Of a DNA stretch of 18,226 nt, positions 1 through 7,145 are shown piece by piece; within the stretch, counting starts at the first letter, position 1; every line of letters starts with the position of its first letter. Under the pieces are notes generated by a model, which saw nothing but the letters and a program-made list of their open reading frames with translations, was not told where the DNA came from and made no database searches. The DNA is from Thermoflexibacter sp. (GTDB lineage Bacteria; Bacteroidota; Bacteroidia; Cytophagales; Thermoflexibacteraceae): assembly GCA_025455345.1 (NCBI GenBank), contig JALOMS010000190.1:1-18226 (forward strand), in the 5' to 3' direction. A program made the translations under genes and the position numbers.

Positions 1-36
1 TTGGTGGATGTGGGCGGTTTCATTTTTTCTACCAAA

Positions 37-139
37 CGGTCGTCCCTCTGGGACTTCAATAAATTGTATTTTAATGCCGTCAGGCATGACCGCTTTGTAG
101 GAAAAGAGAGGTGGTTTTTTATCAAAGTTCCGTAGGAAC
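37..139. repeat. Cluster of REP-like palindromes
   Basis: Three short hairpins lie close together in non-coding DNA. GTCCC/GGGAC (42-46 and 50-54, 3-nt loop) is followed by the tail ACTTCAAT, also seen beside a hairpin near 7508. ATGCC/GGCAT is at 74-78 and 83-87, and GTTCC/GGAAC at 127-131 and 135-139. An outer CGGTC (37-41) pairs with GACCG (88-92), so the first two hairpins could sit on one cruciform. There is no credible reading frame in the first 250 bases. The repeat character is inferred from similarity to the palindrome array at 7271-7643; function is unknown. Confidence 0.6.
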
Positions 140-162
140 GGCACATTTTTTTAATATTTACG

Positions 163-226
163 TTTTTCATGTGAAAACACATGAAAAAAGGTTTTCTGCA
201 CCATTTCACGTGTTATCACGTGAAAT
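163..226. promoter_or_regulatory. Tandem perfect palindromes upstream of the HNH gene
   Basis: Two perfect inverted repeats precede the start codon at 251. The first has 11-bp arms (163-173 and 178-188) around an AAAA loop; the second has 10-bp arms (203-212 and 217-226) around TTAT. Both share the half-site TTTCAYGTG. Related half-sites, equal 4-nt centres and a position 25-90 bases before the start suggest a pair of operator sites for a dimeric repressor. They could instead be RNA hairpins controlling the leader. The AT-rich stretch after the second palindrome has no clear Shine-Dalgarno site. Confidence 0.5.
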
Positions 227-250
227 ACAAATGTAATAAATAAGTTAAAT

Positions 251-1144
251 ATGATTCCAATAAGACACAAGGATTTGGATTTGTTTGCTCAAAGACATTT
301 TGAGGCGATAAGAAATCGTTTTGGTAAAGTAGAAAATTTTACCCTCATTGATTATCAAAACATTGATGATTGGTTCAAGCGCATTTCAAAAAACAAATAT
401 ACTTTTGAAAACATCATAAAAGTAAAACCTGCTGAATTAGAAGAACTTAAAGACTACTTTATTGCAGATAAATATCCAGATGAAATTTTAAAATTGAAAA
501 ACTTGTATGAAGATTTTGCAAAATCAAACTCTAATTTTGGTGAAAGAAAAAATAAATACAATGCTTATTTTTTGGTTGAAAAATTAGGGATTAAAGTATG
601 TCCTTACTGCAATCGCAATTATATTCATAATATCAATCATAAAACAAGAAAACGCACTTCCGAACTTGACCATTTTTATAACAAAGATGAATTTCCGTTT
701 TTAGCTGTTTCGTTTTATAATCTTGTGCCAAGTTGTAAAGTTTGCAATAAATTAAAACTTCAAAAATCTGCAAGCATAAATCCGTATGATACAAGATATT
801 GGAATAGGAACTTACTTAAATTTAACCTTAAAATAAAATCTGTAAATTTTTACTTAGATAAAGAAAGCATAGAAATAAATGCACAAGCATTGGAGGAAAA
901 AATGAAAGACAACTTTAATGCTTTTGAGTTGGCAAAACTTTATGAAAACCACACAGACATTGCCCTTGACCTTATCCAAAAATCCATTACTTACAACGAC
1001 TCTTACATTGACGAACTTTTCCAAACCTACGAAGGTACGCTTTTCCGCAATCGGGAAGATGTACTCCTAAGCCTCAAGCACGATACAAGCAAGCTAAAAT
1101 CAGACACTCTATGCTGGTATAGAGTGTTTTTGAGTTATTCGTAG
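251..1144 (+). CDS. HNH endonuclease-like protein
   Basis: This 297-residue protein carries a recognisable HNH (beta-beta-alpha-metal) nuclease core in its centre: a CPYC zinc knuckle (Cys117, Cys120), an Asp-His pair (D140-H141) as the likely catalytic/metal site, and a second CxxC knuckle (Cys162, Cys165), followed by an NPYD motif at 177-180. Family knowledge: such proteins cleave DNA or RNA, and relatives serve as effectors in defence systems such as Septu/PtuB, where they pair with an ATPase. No ATPase gene is present here, and upstream is only repeat DNA, so the gene stands alone. The N-terminal 110 residues are charged and helical-looking with no domain I recognise. The 3' end overlaps the convergent photolyase gene by 36 bp, and a terminator-like hairpin falls before the stop codon, so the last ten or so residues may not be ancestral. 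Defence role is inference. Confidence 0.75.
   Translation: MIPIRHKDLDLFAQRHFEAIRNRFGKVENFTLIDYQNIDDWFKRISKNKYTFENIIKVKPAELEELKDYFIADKYPDEILKLKNLYEDFAKSNSNFGERKNKYNAYFLVEKLGIKVCPYCNRNYIHNINHKTRKRTSELDHFYNKDEFPFLAVSFYNLVPSCKVCNKLKLQKSASINPYDTRYWNRNLLKFNLKIKSVNFYLDKESIEINAQALEEKMKDNFNAFELAKLYENHTDIALDLIQKSITYNDSYIDELFQTYEGTLFRNREDVLLSLKHDTSKLKSDTLCWYRVFLSYS
1104..1131 (+). terminator. Rho-independent terminator-like hairpin inside overlapping 3' ends
   Basis: A perfect 9-bp stem (1104-1112 with 1119-1127) encloses a 6-nt loop and runs into five T residues on the plus strand, the classical form of an intrinsic terminator. It lies inside the last codons of both the HNH gene (stop at 1142-1144) and the photolyase gene (stop at 1109-1111 on the minus strand). 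The minus-strand side lacks a T-run directly after the stem, so it looks oriented for the HNH transcript. Confidence 0.65.
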
Positions 1145-2572
1145 GGTTTCCTTTTTAGCAAAATCAGTCTTGGTAATCTCAAAGAGGGTGTCCCTCGCTT
1201 TTTTGGCACTCTCCTCTATATCTACTAAGGGGTAAGGGTAATCTCTACCTAACTTAAACTTGTATAAATGCTCTTCCAAGTGTGTAATCTTCCAAGGTTC
1301 GTAAGCCAAATAAGTGGGTAGATGCTGGAGTTCGGGAAGCCAAGTTTTGATGAATTTGGCTTCGGGGTCGTGGTCTTCCGCCTGCTTGGTAGGGTTATAA
1401 ATGCGAATTTTTTGAGAAGCAGTTCCCATTGTGCTGGCTTGCATTTGGAACTGGCAGAAGTGAATACCTACTTCGTAATCAAGGAATTGCCTTGCTAAGT
1501 GCGCTACTCCTGCCTGCCAAGGTTGGAAAAGATGATGTGTAAGGAAAGAAACCAACATTGCCCTCATTCTGAAATTCAAATAGCCTGTGGCATTCACACA
1601 GCGCATACAAGCATCAACAATAGGAATCCCCGTGCTTCCTGTCTGCCAGGCATGGACATAGTCAGGATTGACCTGCTGACGTACTGCGTCAAAGGCGGGG
1701 TGCAGGTTTTGGAACTCCATGTTACACTCCATCTCAAAACGTTGGATATAATGACAGTGCCAGTGCAAGCGCGACTCGAAATTGGTGAAAACATGCTGAT
1801 GAAAAGGGAATTTTTCTTTTTCTGATTGCATAAGTTGATACACCTGACGGATAGACAGATTTCCCCAAGCTAAATAAGGTGAAATACGACTACATGACTT
1901 CCTGCTTTCTGCGGGTTTGGAGAGGTGTTTGGCATAATTTACGATTCTTTCCTGTGTAAAACTTTTTAGATACCGCCATGCCAAAGTTTCTCCTCCTTTT
2001 TGCAGATTGTGTATAAAAACTTGATTTTCAATATTTAATAAGCCATAATTCTCGAAAAAATAAGGCTCTAACTGCACAGCCTTTAGCTTTGCTAAGTTTA
2101 CTTTTTCTGTGGGAGCTTGCATAGTAGCTACCCACCGCTCATTCCAGCCTTCTCTATTTTTTAGCCCCCTTATTACTCCGTCCTTCTTGCTCTCTATCCA
2201 TTGGATTTGAGAGGCTTGGCAAAATTTTTTAATTTGTTTATCTCTGTCAAAAGTAACCTTTTGTCCGATTTCTTGGTGAGAGAAAATGGTGTGAATTTTA
2301 TATTTTTCTGATATTCGCTGGAGGACAGGAATGACCTCGTTCTCAAAGACATAAATCTGTGCTTGGTAGGGTCTAAGGCGATTTTGTAAATCTTGCAAGG
2401 ACTCTTTGGCAAAAATCCAATGTCTTTCGGACTGCTCGACTAATTGCATTACGGAGGGTTCGAAAAAGAAAATCAATAAAGTAGGGTAAGGACTTTCCAA
2501 TGCTTGACGCAAAGGAGCATGGTCGTAAAGTCTTAAATCTTTTTTAAACCATAAGATATTAATATTTTCCAT
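1109..2572 (-). CDS. Cryptochrome/deoxyribodipyrimidine photolyase family protein
   Basis: A 487-residue flavoprotein of the photolyase/cryptochrome family, which uses blue light to split UV-induced pyrimidine dimers or, in cryptochromes, to signal. The N-terminal alpha/beta antenna domain starts with the typical NILWFKKDLRL at residues 4-14. The C-terminal FAD domain shows SRISPYLAWGNLS (228-240), an ESRLHWHCHYIQRFE segment (266-280), and the block around WQTGSTGIPIVDACMR (309-324) leading into TGYLNFRMRAML. The final FAD-binding stretch ends in IYNPTKQAEDHDPEAKFI at 391-408. Length and motif order are complete. The segment at 266-280 differs from the E. coli PhrB form and resembles a COG0415 branch found in marine bacteria, so I do not assign phrB. 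It is the last gene of a three-gene unit, 5 bases after the coiled-coil gene. Repair versus signalling cannot be settled from sequence. Confidence 0.92.
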   Translation of the reverse strand: MENINILWFKKDLRLYDHAPLRQALESPYPTLLIFFFEPSVMQLVEQSERHWIFAKESLQDLQNRLRPYQAQIYVFENEVIPVLQRISEKYKIHTIFSHQEIGQKVTFDRDKQIKKFCQASQIQWIESKKDGVIRGLKNREGWNERWVATMQAPTEKVNLAKLKAVQLEPYFFENYGLLNIENQVFIHNLQKGGETLAWRYLKSFTQERIVNYAKHLSKPAESRKSCSRISPYLAWGNLSIRQVYQLMQSEKEKFPFHQHVFTNFESRLHWHCHYIQRFEMECNMEFQNLHPAFDAVRQQVNPDYVHAWQTGSTGIPIVDACMRCVNATGYLNFRMRAMLVSFLTHHLFQPWQAGVAHLARQFLDYEVGIHFCQFQMQASTMGTASQKIRIYNPTKQAEDHDPEAKFIKTWLPELQHLPTYLAYEPWKITHLEEHLYKFKLGRDYPYPLVDIEESAKKARDTLFEITKTDFAKKETLRITQKHSIPA

Positions 2573-2577
2573 TGAAC

Positions 2578-2895
2578 TTAGCCCTCAACTTTATTCACAT
2601 AATCATCAAGATTCTGCAAAGTGTTTCCAACATCTGACACTTGACTGTTTAGTATTTTTATCAAAGAAGCCAAATGGTTAAGTTTTACTTCTAACTTTCT
2701 CGAATAACCCTCCGTATCCATTAGTTTTGACTGATGCCAGGAAAGTTGCGCTTTCAAATGAGTAACTTCCTTTTGTAACTCGTTAGCATAAGCCTGCGCG
2801 TCACTAAGCATACATCTTTGAGCAACTAACTGCTCTTTCAGATAAGTTACTTCATCACATAAAGAAGTTTGAATTTCGCTTTGTTTTTCGTTCAT
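2578..2895 (-). CDS. Small coiled-coil protein
   Basis: I do not recognise a named family. The 105-residue product is almost wholly helical and polar, with heptad-like spacing of Leu, Val and Ile from about residue 10 to 100, for example around EVTYLKEQL and EVTHLKAQL, which looks like a weak internal repeat at 15-23 and 43-51. No signal peptide or membrane segment is seen. The gene is 3 bases downstream of the STAS-like gene and 5 bases upstream of the photolyase gene, so the three are very probably cotranscribed. A structural or partner-binding role for one of its neighbours is inference only. Confidence 0.75.
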   Translation of the reverse strand: MNEKQSEIQTSLCDEVTYLKEQLVAQRCMLSDAQAYANELQKEVTHLKAQLSWHQSKLMDTEGYSRKLEVKLNHLASLIKILNSQVSDVGNTLQNLDDYVNKVEG

Positions 2896-2898
2896 AAA

Positions 2899-3333
2899 TT
2901 ATTTTGCTACTGCTTCTTCTACCGAGTCTGCATATTGGATGTCCAATTCCTTATATTTACCATTTGGAAAGTCTTTTTCTATCTTCATCCTCCCTAACTT
3001 TACACTTTGCACAAATACATTGTCCTCTGGTAGAATTTTGCGGTGTGTTTTTACTCCATATCGCAAGAATATTTCCTCTTTCCAAGTAGTAAAATACCAC
3101 TCCATAGAAGGTTGGTGAAATACAGTTAGTTTTCTTTTATCAAAAATTACTTTTGTTATGTGATACTTGCTAATGATTTCAATTGTTTGAGTAAATACTT
3201 TCTTAAATTCCTCAATAGGGATATAGTTAGAAATAGCTACAATGAGTAGCACTTGTTTATCTTTCCACACATAAACTGCTGTGTGATTAAATTTCTCAAT
3301 AAGTTGAAAATCACTTGACAAACTATTTTCCAT
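2899..3333 (-). CDS. STAS/SpoIIAA-like protein
   Basis: A 144-residue soluble protein with alternating strands and helices resembling the SpoIIAA-like (STAS) fold common in Cytophagales: an early beta strand (TAVYVWKDKQVLLIVA, 18-33), a helix (IEEFKKVFTQTIEIISKY, 40-57), then KVIFDKRKLTVFH (61-73), where antagonist-type STAS proteins have a central strand and loop. No signal peptide or membrane segment is present. It heads the three-gene unit with the coiled-coil and photolyase genes. Some family members act in partner-switching signalling or as lipid-binding domains; which, if any, applies here cannot be told. The start at 3331-3333 is the only ATG that preserves the full fold. Confidence 0.65.
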   Translation of the reverse strand: MENSLSSDFQLIEKFNHTAVYVWKDKQVLLIVAISNYIPIEEFKKVFTQTIEIISKYHITKVIFDKRKLTVFHQPSMEWYFTTWKEEIFLRYGVKTHRKILPEDNVFVQSVKLGRMKIEKDFPNGKYKELDIQYADSVEEAVAK

Positions 3334-3569
3334 GATTAGACTAAAAATGTTATTGTATTACTTAGATTAAAAAAGTGCTTTATATTCTTTAAGAACAAAA
3401 AAAACTATTTCTTGTTTGGAAAAAGCCCTCGTCAATTTTATTTTACAGAGCGGTTTTTTGAAAATTCCATAATAAGTAATTTTCAGCATTAATCAATCAT
3501 TCATCATACTTATCTGCTGATACACACAAACGAGCTTTTATGATGATATTAGACGGTTGCAAGCATTTT

Positions 3570-3629
3570 CTAAGCCCCAAACACGACACAACCAAGCTAA
3601 AATCTGAACAATCCACCCTTTTTTTGTAA
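3570..3629 (+). pseudogene. Fragment related to the 3' end of the HNH gene
   Basis: Bases 3570-3607 match 1067-1104 of the HNH gene at 33 of 38 positions. In the matching frame the fragment reads LSPKHDTTKLKSE where the HNH protein has LSLKHDTSKLKSD, and most differences are silent or conservative. The frame continues to a stop at 3627-3629. Upstream, similarity to the HNH gene is lost within a few codons. The simplest reading is a remnant of a paralogous gene or a mobile 3' segment. The fragment runs into the 110-bp direct repeat. Confidence 0.5.
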
Positions 3630-3695
3630 TTTATTGAAAATATCTATACTTTTGGGAACAGATAATTAAAAAATAAAGCCCATAAGGTTTTAAAA
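3586..3695. repeat. 110-bp direct repeat, copy 1
   Basis: This segment recurs at 5151-5260 with two mismatches (3660/5225 and 3667/5232) out of 110 bases and no gaps. The copies lie 1565 bp apart in the same orientation and bracket the secreted-protein gene. The first 20 bases or so also resemble the 3' end of the HNH gene. There is no terminal inverted repeat and no transposase nearby, so this is not an ordinary insertion sequence. Confidence 0.9.
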
Positions 3696-3822
3696 ACACT
3701 TATCCGAAAGATAGAGCAAGTCAAAGGCAAAAGCACTTAGGCAGACTTATAAACAAACCAATACTATCGAACATTCAATTAAGCTATACGGCAGATAATA
3801 TTCCCACCTTTTAAAAAACAAG

Positions 3823-5151
3823 ATGAAAGTATTAATCTCTTTATTAATCATTTTTATACCCTTTTTAGCCTTCGCTAATGGAGGTCCCATAGATGAAAGT
3901 CATTTCCGCAAAACAGGAAATATTAGGTTATTAAGAACCGCAGACGTATCTCTCCTCAAAGAAAACCTCCATATCAAAGTGGTAGGAGATTTTACAGAAA
4001 TAGAGGTCGAGTATCATCTAAAAAACAATGGCAAAAAGCAAAAAGTCCAATATGGCTTTCCTGTTGATGCTTATGAAACAGATTGGTATCCTACTCAAAT
4101 GGGAACTCGTGTTTTTGAAAAAGAAAAAGATTTTGTAAAATACTTTAAAATTATTGAGCATGACAGAGAGTTAAAAATTACTCATTGGGTACTTGATAGT
4201 GTTTATACAGCAAAATCAGTTCAGCTCTTCTCGAGATATCCTGATAATAAGAAATATACCATTCTAAGAAAATGGTATGCGACTACCATTGATTTTGAAC
4301 AAGATGAAATGAAGGTAATCAAAGTCATTTATAAAGTCAAAAATACTTTACAAGATAAAGATGTTGGGCTTAGGTTTACCTATTTTTATTCTGACCGACA
4401 TTTTACCTATCATTTAACACCTTCGAGCAGTTGGGGCGATGGCAAGGTTGGAGAGTTCAACTTGAAAATAGATGTGAGTGATATAGCCTTGGTTAGCGCA
4501 GACTTTACTGTAAAAGGCATAGAAGGTTTAAGCAATACAAATAATATATTTTCTTATTATTCAAAAGATTATGACTTGCAGAAGTCAGATAGAATTGACA
4601 TTCACTACAATTATAATCATGTCAGAATATCTCCTTTTATTAAAAAATATGACATTACTAACTTTGTTAAATCTATCAAAAGCTCTTCCAATAATGAAAC
4701 AGTACAGCACCTCATAGATAAATCTCACCAAACAAGTTGGACTGGCTCAGAGGGCGATTGGATTGAAATAACATTGAATGAGCTTCAAAATGATAAATAT
4801 CACATTTTAATTGGCTGTTTACTCATTTTAAATGGAGATTACGCAAGTAAAGAAGCCTTTGACAAGAGTGGTAAAATTAAAAAGATAGGTATTGTGGTGA
4901 ATGATACACTTATTTATGATAAAGATTACTGGAAAAATGAAAAAAAGAATCATGTAATGACTGTTGAAACGCCTGTTTTTAAGAATCTTACAGACGAATT
5001 AATGTGTGGTTTAGCCAATATTGTCATCGATGAAAGACATCAATTTGGACTTCCTGATAAAATCTATAAAATCAAAATTAAATTTTTGAAAACGAATAAA
5101 GAAGCAGGAGAAAAGTTTACTCTTTCAGAATTATACCTCTTGGGCAGGTAA
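3823..5151 (+). CDS. Secreted protein with DUF4424-like and NADase-type glycan-binding-like domains
   Basis: A 442-residue exported protein. Residues 1-18 form a typical Sec signal peptide (hydrophobic LISLLIIFIPFLAFA, probable cleavage before NGG). Residues 40-270 resemble DUF4424-type extracellular domains: a VSLLKENLHIKV strand, YHLKNNG and YGFPVDAYETDW, consistent with a beta sandwich. Residues 286-441 resemble the discoidin-like NADase-type glycan-binding domain: SSSNNETVQHLIDKSHQTSW, then GDWIEITL, a hydrophobic strand leading to LNGD, and a terminal FTLSELYLLG strand. The implied role is a periplasmic or cell-surface carbohydrate-binding protein; no catalytic residues are evident. The gene is monocistronic. 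Its stop codon ends at the first base of the second 110-bp repeat copy, so its 3' untranslated region is the repeat. Domain names are from pattern recognition, not a profile search. Confidence 0.75.
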   Translation: MKVLISLLIIFIPFLAFANGGPIDESHFRKTGNIRLLRTADVSLLKENLHIKVVGDFTEIEVEYHLKNNGKKQKVQYGFPVDAYETDWYPTQMGTRVFEKEKDFVKYFKIIEHDRELKITHWVLDSVYTAKSVQLFSRYPDNKKYTILRKWYATTIDFEQDEMKVIKVIYKVKNTLQDKDVGLRFTYFYSDRHFTYHLTPSSSWGDGKVGEFNLKIDVSDIALVSADFTVKGIEGLSNTNNIFSYYSKDYDLQKSDRIDIHYNYNHVRISPFIKKYDITNFVKSIKSSSNNETVQHLIDKSHQTSWTGSEGDWIEITLNELQNDKYHILIGCLLILNGDYASKEAFDKSGKIKKIGIVVNDTLIYDKDYWKNEKKNHVMTVETPVFKNLTDELMCGLANIVIDERHQFGLPDKIYKIKIKFLKTNKEAGEKFTLSELYLLGR

Positions 5152-5260
5152 CACAACCAAGCTAAAATCTGAACAATCCACCCTTTTTTTGTAATTTATT
5201 GAAAATATCTATACTTTTGGGAACGGATAATGAAAAAATAAAGCCCATAAGGTTTTAAAA
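5151..5260. repeat. 110-bp direct repeat, copy 2
   Basis: This is the second copy of the repeat at 3586-3695, 108 of 110 bases identical. It begins at the last base of the stop codon (5149-5151) of the secreted-protein gene and ends where a palindromic element begins (5258-5286). Recombination between the copies would delete the secreted-protein gene and leave a single repeat. Confidence 0.9.
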
Positions 5261-5286
5261 CCCACAGTGGAACTGCTTTTGGGTTT
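5258..5286. repeat. Palindromic element upstream of fbaB
   Basis: Outer arms AAACCCA (5258-5264) and TGGGTTT (5280-5286) enclose an inner CAGT/ACTG hairpin (5265-5268 and 5272-5275). The core CAGTGGAACTG, preceded by a TTTAAAACC-like sequence, recurs at 7573-7593 as the loop of a larger palindrome, so both belong to one repeat family. It lies 57 bases before the fbaB start. Confidence 0.6.
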
Positions 5287-5342
5287 GGACAAAAATAAAT
5301 AATACAACGCACTTATTACTAATATACTAATCATACAATAAA

Positions 5343-6419
5343 ATGTTGAACTACGACAAAGTGGTAGAGCTACTTGGCAAAGACGCAGATAGCCTATTAA
5401 ACCACAAATCAAAAACAATTGCAAAAGAAAGTTTGCAGTTGCCTAATCCAAAGTATGTCGACCAAGTATTCACTTACTCTGACCGCAACGTGCAGGTAAT
5501 GAGGAGTTTAGGTCAGCTATTTAGCACAGGTCGCTTGGCAAATACGGGCTATCTTTCTATTTTGCCCATCGACCAAGGCATAGAACACAGTGCTGGGGCT
5601 TCTTTTGCACCCAATCCTGCTTATTTTGACCCAGAAAATATCGTAAAATTAGCGATAGAAGGCGGTTGTAATGGTGTAGCAACTACTTTTGGGGTCTTGG
5701 GCATGGTAGCGCGCAAATACGCACACAAGATTCCATTCATCGTGAAGGTAAACCACAATGAGCTATTGAGCTACCCCAACAGGGCAGACCAAATCATGTT
5801 TGGAACGGTGAGAGAGGCATGGAACTTGGGCGCAGTGGCTATCGGGGCTACGATTTACTTTGGTTCTGAAAACTCTACTCGCCAAATTGTAGAAGTAGCA
5901 AGGGCTTTCCAAGAGGCGCATGAGTTGGGCATGGCAACTATTTTGTGGTGCTATACGCGCAACTCTGCCTTCAAAAAAGATGGCGTGGACTACCACGTTT
6001 CTGCGGACTTGACAGGACAGGCAAATCACTTGGGCGTAACCATAGAGGCGGACATCATCAAGCAAAAACTCCCTGAAAATAACGGAGGTTATACCGCACT
6101 CAACATGGGTGGTTCTTCTTACGGTAAAACGGACAAGCGCATTTACACACAACTTACTTCCGAACACCCCATCGACCTTTGTCGCTACCAAGTGGCAAAC
6201 TGCTACATGGGCAAGGCGGGCTTAATCAACTCTGGCGGTGCGTCTTCGGGCGAATCGGACATGGCAGAAGCAGTAAAAACCGCAGTCATCAACAAGCGCG
6301 CAGGTGGCATGGGCTTGATTTCAGGTAGAAAAGCCTTCCAAAGACCTATGAAGGAAGGTGCGGCTATCTTGAACGCAATCCAAGACATTTATCTGCTCAA
6401 AAAGATTGACATTGCGTAA
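5343..6419 (+). CDS. fbaB: Class I fructose-bisphosphate aldolase (DhnA/FbaB type)
   Basis: A 358-residue enzyme that reversibly cleaves fructose 1,6-bisphosphate to dihydroxyacetone phosphate and glyceraldehyde 3-phosphate through a Schiff base, in the cytoplasmic glycolysis/gluconeogenesis pathway. Similarity to E. coli FbaB runs end to end, including GYLSILPIDQGIEHSAGASF (69-88), GATIYFGSE (168-176), RNSAFKKDGVDYHVSADLTG (206-225), VANCYMGKAGLINSGG and INKRAGGMGLISGRKAF near the C-terminus. The Schiff-base lysine is expected in EADIIKQK (235-242), most likely Lys240. Start and length fit the family. The gene is alone on its strand, with a direct-repeat copy and a palindrome upstream and a strong terminator downstream. 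Its base composition is richer in G and C than the preceding gene, as expected for a highly expressed gene. Confidence 0.96.
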   Translation: MLNYDKVVELLGKDADSLLNHKSKTIAKESLQLPNPKYVDQVFTYSDRNVQVMRSLGQLFSTGRLANTGYLSILPIDQGIEHSAGASFAPNPAYFDPENIVKLAIEGGCNGVATTFGVLGMVARKYAHKIPFIVKVNHNELLSYPNRADQIMFGTVREAWNLGAVAIGATIYFGSENSTRQIVEVARAFQEAHELGMATILWCYTRNSAFKKDGVDYHVSADLTGQANHLGVTIEADIIKQKLPENNGGYTALNMGGSSYGKTDKRIYTQLTSEHPIDLCRYQVANCYMGKAGLINSGGASSGESDMAEAVKTAVINKRAGGMGLISGRKAFQRPMKEGAAILNAIQDIYLLKKIDIA

Positions 6420-6444
6420 GTTACTTTTATTTTTTATAAATATT

Positions 6445-6480
6445 AAAGCACAACATCTTGCAAAAAATGTTGTGCTTTTT
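6445..6480 (+). terminator. Rho-independent terminator of fbaB
   Basis: A perfect 12-bp stem (6445-6456 with 6467-6478) with a 10-nt loop runs into a T tract, 25 bases after the fbaB stop. The gene on the other side converges, and the minus-strand face lacks a comparable T-run, so it mainly serves fbaB. Confidence 0.9.
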
Positions 6481-6535
6481 ATTTGCTCATTTTACTTAAA
6501 TAGTTTGATATCTAAATGGTTAAAAAAAAACAAAC

Positions 6536-6575
6536 AACTATCTAACTATATAACTATCTAACTATCTAACTATTT
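6536..6575. repeat. Five 8-bp tandem repeats (AACTATNT)
   Basis: Five consecutive octamers start at 6536, 6544, 6552, 6560 and 6568; three are AACTATCT, one AACTATAT and one AACTATTT. They lie between the convergent 3' ends of fbaB and the terD-family gene, 10 bases from the latter's stop. A similar array occurs at 12443-12474. Confidence 0.85.
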
Positions 6576-6584
6576 TGTTTTTCA

Positions 6585-7145
6585 TTACGCATACGCATTT
6601 ACGTACCCTTCCAGCCCTTTGTTGCCCCCAATGCCCGAAGCCACGAAATGCCATTCATTGTCAATGCGTTGTAACTTTCCGAACTCTACGTCTGTGCTAC
6701 CCGCAAAGCTGGCATCTAAGTCAAAACTCAATATTTCTCTCTTACTCTCTACATCTACTAATCTAATATAAGCGTCATTTAATAATCCAAAATTCTGTCT
6801 GCGGGCGTTGGCATCATGGATTGTTACCACTATCAGTATCTCATTTACCTTACTATCTATCATGTTCAGGTTTGCTAAAATCATCTCATCGTCCTCGTCC
6901 CCTGCGCCGTTGCGGTTGTCGCCCGTGTGCTGAATAGAGCCATCGGGAGATTTGAGGTTGTTGTAAAAAACGAAAAACTCGTCCGCAGGAAGTTTGCCGT
7001 TGCCGCCCAGCATGAATACAGAGGCATCTAAGTCCATGAGAGAAGTCGTTTTGAGTTCCCAGCCCAAGCCAATCATTATCTTTTTCAGACTTGGTTCTTT
7101 CTTTGATAAATTAAAACTATTACCTTTTTTTAATTGAATTGACAT
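6585..7145 (-). CDS. TerD-family protein
   Basis: A 186-residue cytoplasmic protein of the TerD (tellurium resistance/stress) family. It starts with the family's MSIQLKKGNSFNLSKK and continues with IMIGLGWELK, the acidic DLDASVFML (38-46), DEFFVFYNNLKSPDGSIQHT (55-74) and DNRNGAGDEDDE (76-87). The Asp/Asn-rich segments are the calcium-binding residues of the family; all look intact. Length is typical of a single-domain member. TerD proteins are linked to calcium-dependent envelope or metabolite-stress responses and, with other ter genes, tellurite resistance; no terC, terZ or terB is present here. A purine-rich AAAGAAAG precedes the start on the coding strand and may act as ribosome-binding site. 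The gene lies at the end of a run of same-strand genes, separated from the nearest by a palindrome array. Confidence 0.93.
   Translation of the reverse strand: MSIQLKKGNSFNLSKKEPSLKKIMIGLGWELKTTSLMDLDASVFMLGGNGKLPADEFFVFYNNLKSPDGSIQHTGDNRNGAGDEDDEMILANLNMIDSKVNEILIVVTIHDANARRQNFGLLNDAYIRLVDVESKREILSFDLDASFAGSTDVEFGKLQRIDNEWHFVASGIGGNKGLEGYVNAYA

Larger units (their letters stand above)
3334..3822. other. Intergenic region between divergent genes
   Basis: No intact gene is visible in these 489 bases. They hold the upstream region of the minus-strand STAS/coiled-coil/photolyase unit, a decayed fragment related to the HNH gene's 3' end (3570-3629), the first copy of a 110-bp direct repeat (3586-3695), and the leader of the secreted-protein gene. 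The rest is AT-rich with no hairpin I can support. Promoters in both directions are expected but I cannot place them with confidence. Confidence 0.5.

Noticed and set aside
37..139. Possible CRISPR array among the short repeats at the window start
   Set aside because: The hairpins differ in sequence, have no regular spacing and there are no cas genes.
251..1144. Complete Septu-type defence system
   Set aside because: Only the HNH-like component is present. The upstream 250 bases are repeat DNA and the downstream gene is a convergent photolyase, so no ATPase partner can be shown.
3586..5260. Insertion sequence or composite transposon between the 110-bp repeats
   Set aside because: The enclosed gene encodes a secreted binding-type protein, not a transposase, and the repeats lack terminal inverted ends.
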